NCBI GenBank assembly: GCA_905116865.2
Contig: CAJHNH020000220.1
Location: 22,501 to 86,500, forward strand
DNA length: 64,000 nucleotides
Direction of reading: 5' to 3'
Source: Candidula unifasciata
Taxonomy: Eukaryota; Mollusca; Gastropoda; Stylommatophora; Geomitridae
Position 1 is the stretch's first letter. Every line of letters begins with the position of its first letter. Under the pieces are notes generated by a model, which did not search any database, was not told the origin of the DNA, and worked only from the letters and a program-made list of their open reading frames with translations. The translations under genes were made by a program, and so were the position numbers. Below, in pieces: positions 53,645-64,000 of this stretch.

Positions 53645-54555
53645 ACACACAATAACTTCAAGATCTCTGGTTTGATGGCTTCAATTGTCAGCAGTCATGT
53701 ACTTTTATATTATATTAAGCGACAATCGCTTCCCTTGCAAAAGATATGGGGTTGTGGTAGTGACCGAATGAACATCAATAACCTGTCCCCACTGGACTAC
53801 AGGTTGCTTAGTAACTGTTTCCTGGTAGCCCACTATAAAGGCAACTTCTCTACACTTTTACCCTACCAGACCTCAGGCCCTGAACCTAACTGCCTCTATC
53901 CTTGAGCTCCTGGGCATTAACACAAAAATACCAAAATAAGATACACAAATATTAGTTTCATGCAAACAAGTGGTTAGAATAAGATAAAACTTACAAACGT
54001 TATAGAAAATAGGTTTGCCTTTCATCTAGCATCAATACTCCACCTTTGTGTGCCAATCCACCCAGTAGGATGAGCCTTGTTTCACAAAGTTAGCACCAGA
54101 TGTTGCTGTTCGAGGGACACACCCCCCTAATCTTACTATCGCTCTAGTTTTAAATCTATAATTTTCAAGATTGTTATTATTACTCAAACTCTCACTGACT
54201 GTGTCACTTTAACTGGGAACGTATTCTACGTGATATTCTGACTCCTCAGAGTCTGAATCAAAGTATCGATTAACTGTCAGATTGTGAAAAGCCTAGACCT
54301 TGTTTACTTTCCTGTCAAAGTGCTTGGTTCAACAGCCACTTGTTTCATTGTGAATTTTATTTCAGAATTTGTTCATGACCTTAAATCACACAAAGTAAAT
54401 CCAAACACACGTGGGCAGCCATTCTCAGTGAATAAGCACAAGGTTTGATCATGATTGATATTTTTTTTTTTGGGGGGTTTGTGACGCATTTTATCAAGTA
54501 GTAGGCAAAGTACATAAAATTAGTTACAGCGGTTTAGCTGCAGATTAGGAAATTA
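53645..54555. other. 3' flank, probable 3' UTR and intergenic sequence
   Basis: Follows the stop codon. No clear polyadenylation signal was found near it; variants such as aataag occur. The 77-codon frame at 53672-53905 has no recognisable features. Confidence 0.45.
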
Positions 54556-54559
54556 CCGG

Positions 54560-54680
54560 AAAAGCGGTACAGCGGTCTGGTAGAGTTAAAGCATTTTGGG
54601 CATATAGGGACCGACTTATATTTTTAAAAGACCAGTTAGCCCCTAGTGAGTGATGTGGTCAGCAACTTTCATTTGAAGTG
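54560..54680 (-). mobile_element. SINE tail, family S2
   Basis: In complement: gctgaccacatcactcac, ggtcttttaaaaatataag and ccctatatgcccaa, matching 36130-36200. Confidence 0.55.
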
Positions 54681-54974
54681 CCCATGAAGTCGACTCTTAT
54701 GACATGCTTGTTGGGTGGGCAGTGGGGTTTTCGGATTTGTAGCTGTCTGACTCTTCTCCTGGAGATGTTAATCTACACATTGTACCTTTGGATGGGAGGG
54801 GGGAAAGAATCATGAGGGCATTACTTTTTCATTGAGCCAAGGGTGCCAGAACTAGGTGGTTTAAGCTTCTTTAGCCCCTACAGAAAATGTGAATGGTGGG
54901 GAGGGGTGGCCTTTCAGTGATTTCTTTGCATAGGCACTCCTGCATAGAACAACTGTACTCTACTTGTGAGAAAT

Positions 54975-55420
54975 ATAAATAAGGTTAAGTCAATAAGTAA
55001 GTCACGAATGGTTATGGGATGTCAGAAAATGTAGGTGTGGTTTCTAAAGGTGCCATTAGGTAACACCTACATCAAACTTTATGTCTCCATTCGTTAGGTG
55101 ACGCTAGGTGTTGCATGCGCATGTTGAAACAGAAACAATGTGGTGACTGTACTTATGGAGTTTACCCTCAAAGAATGACCTGCTGTTGTGCCGGTTTTTG
55201 GGGGCAAAATATCTGCCTGCATAATGACATGCTTCCTGTTTATGCTGACAAATGTTTTTCGGACTTAGCCCCTAGTGATTTCCACCTTTTTGGTCTACTG
55301 AAAATCCACCTTGGCGAGAGACATTTTACGAAGATTTTCAACTCCAAATGCCCGGGCAGCGCCTTTCAGGGACTTTTTTTCGATTTCCAACTGCCAAGGG
55401 ATTTTTTAAATGTGTGCAAC
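54975..55420 (+). mobile_element. Mariner-type transposase remnant
   Basis: Reads CFSDLAPSDFHLFGLLKIHL then GERHFTKIF. SDLAPSDFHLFG with the following G-R-HF is the hallmark C-terminal catalytic block of mariner transposases. Upstream text is degraded and the N-terminal domain is absent. The region near 54975-55010 (aagtcaataagtaagtcacg) could be the left terminal repeat. Confidence 0.78.
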
Positions 55421-55454
55421 AATGCATACAGGCATCCTATCTCACTACCCAGAA

Positions 55455-55585
55455 ATCAGGGTGAATTACTAGAAGTCCAAGTCTATGTGAAAAAAATTCC
55501 AGCTTTTACCCGGAATTGAACCCACATCCTCTAGCACTCGAGGCAGACACTATGCCTCAGAACCACCCCCACCCTCAGAGACACT
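55455..55585 (-). mobile_element. tRNA-derived SINE head (minus)
   Basis: In complement: ggttctgaggcatagtgtct (A-box region) and gtgggttcaattccggg (B box), with tRNA-like spacing. It abuts the F5 LINE 3' end. Confidence 0.6.
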
Positions 55586-55589
55586 GAAA

Positions 55590-55865
55590 AGTACTTTATG
55601 CAAAGCAACAGAAAACCCATTCCAGAGATCTCTTCCTGCCCTGACGCTGCGAGGCATTCCAGAGATCTCTTCCTGCCCTGATGCTGCGAGGGATTCCAGA
55701 GGTCTCTTCCTGCCCTGACGCTGTGAGGCATTCCAGAGATCTCTTCCTGCCCTGACGCTGCGAGGCATTCCAGAGATCTCTTCCTGCCCTGACGCTGCGA
55801 GGCATTCCAGAGATCTCTTCCTGTCCTGGCGCTGCGAGGCATTCCAGCAGTAGAGAACAGAAGAA
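55590..55865 (+). mobile_element. LINE F5 3' end expanded into a 37-bp array
   Basis: Starts like 43805 (gaaaagtactttatgcaaag), then six copies of a 37-bp unit (cattccagagatctcttcct plus gccctgacgctgcgagg), and ends gcattccagcagtagagaac as at 43875. The single-copy version of the unit is in the F5 copy at 43850-43890. Confidence 0.85.
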
Positions 55866-55954
55866 GAAGAAGACTCTAAAGAAAAGTAGAAAGTAGACAA
55901 GAATGTGGAAAACAAGAAAACCAATGTAAAATTCCTAGTTTTTTTAGACAATAT

Positions 55955-56315
55955 AGCCGGAGTCAAAGACTGAAGATGATGGTCAGAGAATATATCTGAG
56001 TCGAAGACTGAAGATGATGGTCAGAGAATATATCTGAGTCGAAGACTGAAGATGATGGTCAGAGAATACATCTGAGTCGAAGACTGAAGATGATGGTCAG
56101 AGAATATATCTGAGTCGAAGACTGAAGATGATGATCAGAGAATACATCTGAGTCAAAGACTGAAGATGATGGTCAGAGAATAGATCTGAGTCAAAAACTG
56201 AAGATGATGGTCAGAGAATAGATCTGAGTCAAAGACTGAAGATGATGGTCAGAGAATAGATCTGAGTCAAAGACTGAAGATGATGGTCAGAGAATACATC
56301 TGAGTCAAAGAAATG
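55955..56315 (+). repeat. 38-bp tandem array, about 9 copies
   Basis: The unit includes agactgaagatgatggtcag and agaatatatctgagtc. Units change from tcgaag to tcaaag left to right. Confidence 0.95.
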
Positions 56316-56519
56316 GTCGGGATTATTTGAAACAAACATTCATTGTGGTCACAACTATTTATTTATTGTTAAACTGATAAAAAAATGAATTGATAATTAA
56401 TAAACATATATAAAAAATATACTCAAATTTAACTATAAACTATTAATGGTGTGTTATCAAAGTATGTATTAAATGATATATAATGTTAGCTGGTGCCTCA
56501 TTGTTTTCTGGAAAGTCAC

Positions 56520-59500
56520 CAACTGACTTGACAGTAACCCTATCTCCCTATGAAAGTTGAATGGCTAACTTGACAGTAACCATATCTCTCTATGAAAGTT
56601 GAATGGCTAACTTGACAGTAACCATATCTCTCTATGAAAGTTGAATGGCTAACTTGACAGTAACCATATCTCTCTATGAAAGTTGAATGGCTAACTTGAC
56701 AGTAACCCTATCTCTCTATGAAAGTTGAATGGCTAACTTGACAGTAACCATATCTCTCTATGAAAGTTGAATGGCTAACTTGACAGTAACCCTATCTCTC
56801 TATGAAAGTTGAATGGCTAACTTGACAGTAACCATATCTCTCTATGAAAGTTGAATGGCTAACTTGACAGTAACCATATCTCTCTATGAAAGTTGAATGG
56901 CTAACTTGACAGTAACCATATCTCTCTATGAAAGTTGAATGGCTAACTTGACAGTAACCATATCTCTCTATGAAAGTTGAATGGCTAACTTGACAGTAAC
57001 CATATCTCTCTATGAAAGTTGAATGGCTAACTTGACAGTAACCCTATCACTCTATGAAAGCTGAATGGCTAACTTGACAGTAACCATATCACTCTATGAA
57101 AGCTGAATGGCTAACTTGACAGTAACCCTATCTCTCTATGAAAGCTGAATGGCTAACTTGACAGTAACCATATCACTCTATGAAAGTTGAATGGCTAACT
57201 TGACAGTAACCATATCTCTCTATGAAAGCTGAATGGCTAACTTGACAGTAACCCTATCACTCTATGAAAGTTGAATGGCTAACTTGACAGTAACCTATCT
57301 CTCTATGAAAGTTGAATGGCTAACTTGACAGTAACCCTATCTCCTGAATGGCTAACTTGACAGTAACCATATCTCTCTATGAAAGTTGAATGGCTAACTT
57401 GACAGTAACTATCTCTCTATGAAAGTTGAATGGCTGACTATGAAAGTATGAATGGCTAATGGCTTGACTTGACAGTAACCATATCTCTCTATGAAAGTTG
57501 AATGGCTAACTTGACAGTAACCATATCTCTCTATGAAAGTTGAATGGCTAACTTGACAGTAACCATATCTCTCTATGAAAGTTGAATGGCTAACTTGACA
57601 GTAACCCTATCTCTCTATGAAAGCTGAATGGCTAACTTGACAGTAACCATATCTCTCTATGAAAGTTGAATGGCTAACTTGACAGTAACCCTATCTCTCT
57701 ATGAAAGCTGAATGGCTAACTTGACAGTAACCCTATCACTCTATGAAAGTTGAATGGCTAACTTGACAGTAACCATATCTCTCTATGAAAGTTGAATGGC
57801 TAACTTGACAGTAACCCTATCTCTCTATGAAAGCTGAATGGCTAACTTGACAGTAACCATATCTCTCTATGAAAGTTGAATGGCTAACTTGACAGTAACC
57901 ATATCTCTCTATGAAAGCTGAATGGCTAACTTGACACAGTAACCCTAGTAAACCATATCTCTATGAAAGTTGAATGGCTAACTTGACAGTAACCATATCT
58001 CTCTATGAAAGCTGAATGGCTAACTTGACAGTAACCATATCTCTCTATGAAAGCTGAATGGCTAACTTGACAGTAACCCTATCACTCTATGAAAGTTGAA
58101 TGGCTAACTTGACTCTCTAACTCTATGAAAGTTGAATGGCTAACTTGACAGTAACCATATCTCTCTATGAAAGCTGAATGGCTAACTTGACAGTAACCCT
58201 ATCACTCTATGAAAGCTGAATGGCTAACTTGACAGTAACCATATCACTCTATGAAAGCTGAATGGCTAACTTGACAGTAACCCTATCTCTCTATGAAAGC
58301 TGAATGGCTAACTTGACAGTAACCCTATCTCTCTATGAAAGCTGAATGGCTAACTTGACAGTAACCCTATCTCTCTATGAAAGCTGAATGGCTAACTTGA
58401 CAGTAACCATATCTCTCTATGAAAGCTGAATGGCTAACTTGACAGTAACCCTATCACTCTATGAAAGCTGAATGGCTAACTTGACAGTAACCATATCTCT
58501 CTATGAAAGCTGAATGGCTAACTTGACAGTAACCCTATCTCTCTATGAAAGCTGAATGGCTAACTTGACAGTAACCATATCACTCTATGAAAGTTAAATG
58601 GCTAACTTGACAGTAACCCTATCACTCTATGAAAGCTGAATGGCTAACTTGACAGTAACCCTATCACTCTATGAAAGTTGAATGGCTAACTTGACAGTAA
58701 CCCTATCTCTCTATGAAAGCTGAATGGCTAACTTGACAGTAACCATATCTCTCTATGAAAGTTGAATGGCTAACTTGACAGTAACCATATCTCTCTATGA
58801 AAGTTGAATGAATGGCTAACTTGACAGTAACTCTAACTTGACAGTAACTCTATGAAAGTTGAATGGCTAACTTGACAGTAACCCTATCTCTCTATGAAAG
58901 TTGAATGGCTAACTTGACAGTAACCCTATCTCTCTATGAAAGTTGAATGGCTAACTTGACAGTAACCCTATCTCTCTATGAAAGCTGAATGGCTAACTTG
59001 ACAGTAACCCTATCTCTCTATGAAAGTTGAATGGCTAACTTGACAGTAACCCTATCTCCCTATGAAAGTTGAATGGCTAACTTGACAGTAACCCTATCTC
59101 TCTATGAAAGTTGAATGGCTAACTTGACAGTAACCCTATCTCTCTATGAAAGTTGAATGGCTAACTTGACAGTAACCCTATCTCTCTATGAAAGTTGAAT
59201 GGCTAACTTGACAGTAACCCTATCACTCTATGAAAGTTGAATGGCTAACTTGACAGTAACCCTATCTCTCTATGAAAGTTGAATGGCTAACTTGACAGTA
59301 ACCCTATCTCTCTATGAAAGTTGAATGGCTAACTTGACAGTAACCCTATCTCTCTATGAAAGTTGAATGGCTAACTTGACAGTAACCCTATCTCTCTATG
59401 AAAGCTGAATGGCTAACTTGACAGTAACCATATCTCTCTATGAAAGTTGAATGGCTAACTTGACAGTAACCCTATCTCTCTATGAAAGCTGAATGGCTAA

Positions 59501-62500
59501 CTTGACAGTAACCATATCTCTCTATGAAAGTTGAATGGCTAACTTGACAGTAACCCTATCTCTCTATGAAAGCTGAATGGCTAACTTGACAGTAACCCTA
59601 TCACTCTATGAAAGTTGAATGGCTAACTTGACAGTAACCCTATCTCTCTATGAAAGTTGAATGGCTAACTTGACAGTAACCCTATCTCTCTATGAAAGTT
59701 GAATGGCTAACTTGACAGTAAACTCTATCTCTCTATGAAAGTTGAATGGCTAACTTGACAGTAACCATATCTCTCTATGAAAGTTGAATGGCTAACTTGA
59801 CAGTAACCCTATCTCTCTATGAAAGTTGAATGGCTAACTTGACAGTAACCATATCTCTCTATGAAAGTTGAATGGCTAACTTGACAGTAACCCTATCTCT
59901 CTATGAAAGTGAATGGCTAACTTGACAGTAACCATATCTCTCTATGAAAGTTGAATGGCTAACTTGACAGTAACCCTATCTCTCTATGAAAGTTGAATGG
60001 CTAACTTGACAGTAACCATATCTCTCTATGAAAGTTGAATGGCTAACTTGACAGTAACCCTATCTCTCTATGAAAGTTGAATGGCTAACTTGACAGTAAC
60101 CATATCTCTCTATGAAAGTTGAATGGCTAACTTGACAGTAACCATATCTCTCTATGAAAGTTGAATGGCTAACTTGACAGTAACCATATCACTCTATGAA
60201 AGTTGAATGGCTAACTTGACAGTAAGCCTATCACTCTATGAAAGTTGAATGGCTAACTTGACAGTAACTCTATCTCTCTATGAAAGTTGAATGGCTAACT
60301 TGACAGTAACCCTATCTCTCTATGAAAGTTGAATGGCTAACTTGACAGTAACCCTATCTCTCTATGAAAGTTGAATGGCTAACTTGACAGTAACCATATC
60401 TCTCTATGAAAGTTGAATGGCTAACTTGACAGTAACCATATCTCTCTATGAAAGTTGAATGGCTAACTTGACAGTAACCCTATCTCTCTATGAAAGTTGA
60501 ATGGCTAACTTGACAGTAACCCTATCACTCTATGAAAGTTGAATGGCTAACTTGACAGTAACCCTATCTCTCTATGAAAGTTGAATGGCTAACTTGACAG
60601 TAACCCTATCTCTCTATGAAAGTTGAATGGCTAACTTGACAGTAAACTCTATGAAAGTTGAATGGCTAACTTGACTAGTAACTCTAAGTCTATGAAAGTT
60701 GAATGGCTAACTTGACAGTAACCCTATCACTCTATGAAAGTTGAATGGCTAACTTGACAGTAACCCTATCTCTCTATGAAAGTTGAATGGCTAACTTGAC
60801 AGTAACCCTATCTCTCTATGAAAGTTGAATGGCTAACTTGACAGTAACCCTATCTCTCTATGAAAGTTGAATGGCTAACTTGACAGTAACCCTATCTCTC
60901 TATGAAAGTTGAATGGCTAACTTGACAGTAACCCTATCTCTCTATGAAAGTTGAATGGCTAACTTGACAGTAACCCTATCTCTCTATGAAAGTTGAATGG
61001 CTAACTTGACAGTAACCCTATCTCTCTATGAAAGTTGAATGGCTAACTTGACAGTAACCTGACTATCTATCTCTATGAAAGTTTGAATGGCTAACTTGAC
61101 AGTAACCCTATCTCTCTATGAAAGTTGAATGGCTAACTTGACAGTAACCCTATCTCTCTATGAAAGTTGAATGGCTAACTTGACAGTAACCCTATCTCTC
61201 TATGAAAGTTGAATGGCTAACTTGACAGTAACCTATCTCTCTATGAAAGTTGAATGGCTAACTTGACAGTAACCCTATCTCTCTATGAAAGTTGAATGGC
61301 TAACTTGACAGTAACCCTATCTCTCTATGAAAGTTGAATGGCTAACTTGACAGTAACCCTATCTCTCTATGAAAGTTGAATGGCTAACTTGACAGTAACC
61401 CTATCTCTCTATGAAAGTTGAATGGCTAACTTGACAGTAACCCTATCTCTCTATGAAAGTTGAATGGCTAACTTGACAGTAACCCTATCTCTCTATGAAA
61501 GTTGAATGGCTAACTTGACAGTAACCCTATCTCTCTATGAAAGTTGAATGGCTAACTTGACAGTAACCCTATCTCTCTATGAAAGTTGAATGGCTAACTT
61601 GACAGTAACCATATCTCTCTATGAAAGTTGAATGGCTAACTTGACAGTAACCCTATCTCTCTATGAAAGTTGAATGGCTAACTTGACAGTAACCATATCT
61701 CTCTATGAAAGTTGAATGGCTAACTTGACAGTAACCCTATCACTCTATGAAAGTTGAATGGCTAACTTGACAGTAACCCTATCTCTCTATGAAAGTTGAA
61801 TGGCTAACTTGACAGTAACTCTATCTCTCTATGAAAGTTGAATGGCTAACTTGACAGTAACCCTATCTCTCTATGAAAGCTGAATGGCTAACTTGACAGT
61901 AACTCTATCTCTCTATGAAAGCTGAATGGCTAACTTGACAGTAACTCTATCTCTCTATGAAAGCTGAATGGCTAACTTGACAGTAACTCTATCTCTCTAT
62001 GAAAGTTGAATGGCTAACTTGACAGTAACCCTATCTCTCTATGAAAGTTGAATGGCTAACTTGACAGTAACCCTATCTCTCTATGAAAGTTGAATGGCTA
62101 ACTTGACAGTAACCCTATCTCTCTATGAAAGTTGAATGGCTAACTTGACAGTAACCCTATCTCTCTATGAAAGTTGAATGGCTAACTTGACAGTAACCCT
62201 ATCTCTCTATGAAAGTTGAATGGCTAACTTGACAGTAACCATATCTCCCTATGAAAGTTGAATGGCTTACTTGACAGTAACCCTATCTCTCTATGAAAGT
62301 TGAACGGCTAACTTGACAGTAACCATATCTCTCTATGAAAGTTGAATGGCTATCTTGACAGTAACCCTATCACCCTATGAAAGTCAAATGGCTAACTTGA
62401 CAGTAACCCTATCACCCTATGAAAGTTGAATGGCTAACTTGACAGTAACCCTATCACCCTATGAAAGTTGAATGGCTAACTTGACAGTAACCATATCACC

Positions 62501-63015
62501 CTATGAAAGTCGAATGGCTAACTTGACAGTAACCATATCACCCTATGAAAGTTGAATGGCTAACTTGACAGTAACCCTATCACCCTATGAAAGTCAAATG
62601 GCTAACTTGACAGTAACCCTATCACCCTATGAAAGTCAAATGGCTAACTTGACAGTAACCATATCACCCTATGAAAGTTGAATGGCTAACTTGACAGTAA
62701 CCATATCACCCTATGAAAGTTGAATGGCTAACTTGACAGTAACCCTATCACCCTATGAAAGTTGAATGGCTAACTTGACAGTAACCCTATAACCCTATGA
62801 AAGTCAAATGGCTAACTTGACAGTAACCATATCACCCTATGAAAGCTGAATGGCTAACTTGACAGTAACCCTATCTCCCTATGAAAGTTGAATGGCTAAC
62901 TTGACAGTAACTCTATCACCCTATGAAAGTTGAATGGCTAACTTGACAGTAACTCTATCACCCTATGAAAGTTGAATGACTAACTTGACAGTAACCCTAT
63001 CACCCTATGAAAGTT
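56520..63015 (+). repeat. 42-bp satellite array, about 154 copies over 6.5 kb
   Basis: The unit includes tgaaagttgaatggctaact and tgacagtaaccctatctctc. Variants (ccc/cca before tatc; tctct, cactct or caccct; gttg, gctg or gtca) occur in blocks. The right ~650 bases are dominated by the caccct type. A few irregular junctions interrupt the 42-bp phase. No long open frame runs through it, as stops occur in the unit. Confidence 0.98.
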
Positions 63016-63495
63016 GATCGGTTGATACAAATCAGGGTCAAGAAACACGTATCCTGACATGGGAAAGGCTGCTCGACTGATATGTTTTCAAATATGTGAT
63101 ATTAAACTATATAAATATATACACAATAGTGTCATGTTATATTGTTTTTTTTGGGTGTTTAGAATATTCATTTTTGTTTTATTAGTTTGTTTGTATTACT
63201 CATTGAATGTCTAATTTATGTCATCTTTATATATTATGAAAAAGATAGGTGAATACATAGAGAGAAAGACAGACAGTCAGACAGACAAACCAGTTTACCA
63301 ATTACAGAGGCAGATTTTTGTCTACTGCTATAGTAGCTTTTGAAGAGTTGTGACTGTGCCTTGCAATACTGTGATGCCAGGTTAGGTCCCATCTGTAGGT
63401 GATTTGACAGTATACTACCTTGCGTTGGTTTCAAAAATAGTATTGAGAGCTGGCCATTTAGTATGTAATGGTAAAAACTAATGAACGTGAGCATT
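63016..63495. other. Unique AT-rich sequence after the satellite
   Basis: Nothing recognised. A 90-codon minus frame at 63234-63506 has no recognisable feature. Confidence 0.4.
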
Positions 63496-63499
63496 TCAG

Positions 63500-63880
63500 G
63501 GGCCATTGTGTGTGTATGTGGCAGGTGGGGGGGGGGGGGAACTGACCCAATTCTTCCCCACCAAGCATATCATAAAAGTCGACTAATTAGGGGAGTTTCC
63601 TTAAAAGTTAGAGTGCATCTGCCTGAAAGGCAAGGAACCAACAGTCTGCATACAAATAAACCAGATCTTAGGAATGGATGTGCATGGAAAACTCAATTTC
63701 TGGAACAAGATCGAAATCAAGTAGTGAATGAACAAACAGAGCTGTCCACCAGAGTTTACAGCCAGTCAACAACACAAAGAAAAAGAAAAAGAAGAAGATG
63801 AAGAAGAAGAAGAATAAACAGAAAAAGAAGCAGAAGCAGAAGAAGAAACAGAAAAAGAAGTAGAAAAAAAAACAGAATTA
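63500..63880 (+). mobile_element. AAG-tailed interspersed repeat, copy h
   Basis: Contains a G-run, ccaagcatatcataaaagtc, gactaattaggggagtttcc, gagtgcatctgcctgaaagg, gtccaccagagtttacagcc and a long A/G tail. One of the most complete copies. Confidence 0.82.
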
Positions 63881-64000
63881 CAACAAAACAAAACCACATT
63901 GACATCAAATGTATACAATACACAACCAACTAGACACCTTTAAAATACAAAAAACTACAATGACAACAAATTGTACGGGCACTTTATTGTTCATATCTAC

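Noticed and set aside
53672..53905. 77-codon frame just after the last exon
   Set aside because: No recognisable domain, no splice link, and it lies where the 3' UTR is expected.

Overview
The window is eukaryotic. It has GT-AG introns, tRNA-derived SINEs, 3' fragments of several LINE families, an antisense Penelope-like element, a mariner remnant and a very heavy load of tandem repeats. I see no bacterial or organellar genes. The mix of tRNA-SINEs, a Penelope-like element with GIY-YIG endonuclease and many short LINE tails suggests an invertebrate animal. A mollusc is my best guess, but this is inference without a search.

One host gene runs along the + strand. By hand I could join 21 exons between 2115 and 53644. 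They total 2841 coding bases, or 947 residues plus a TAA stop, with every intron GT-AG and every phase compatible. The gene begins left of the window. The product is a long coiled-coil protein. Its first ~510 residues are almost unbroken heptads. A Ser/Pro linker follows (~510-552), then a second coiled region (~553-762), a Ser/Thr/Pro-rich stretch, and two short coils near the C-terminus. I could not name the family. The architecture fits centrosomal, ciliary or cytoskeletal scaffolds.

Most introns are packed with minisatellites. By my count about 28 kb (roughly 44%) of the window is tandem repeat, in more than 20 unrelated arrays with units from 12 to 75 bp, plus trinucleotide and dinucleotide tracts. 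The 3' flank carries the largest, a 6.5-kb array of a 42-bp unit (about 56520-63015). Most long open frames in this window lie inside such arrays and are not genes.

Layout: 1-2114 upstream intron with a LINE tail, a SINE and a 75-bp array that ends inside exon 1; 2115-15022 exons 1-6; 15023-19839 intron 6 with a 3-kb 24-bp array; 19840-26318 exons 7-11; 26319-30234 intron 11 with three consecutive arrays; 30235-36919 exons 12-16, including a small exon 13 found by phase closure; 36920-41515 intron 16 with two arrays; 41516-47952 exons 17-20 and a reverse-transcriptase relic; 47953-53548 intron 20 with the Penelope-like element; 53549-53644 last exon; 53645-64000 3' flank with mobile-element pieces and the large satellite.

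The most unusual signal is where the arrays start. The 75-bp array upstream of exon 1 is made of copies of that exon's own splice acceptor and first codons. The array after exon 12 repeats that exon's donor. The 67-bp array before exon 4 runs up to its acceptor. Two other arrays are built from LINE 3' ends. This looks like repeated local duplication seeded at exon edges and retroelement tails.
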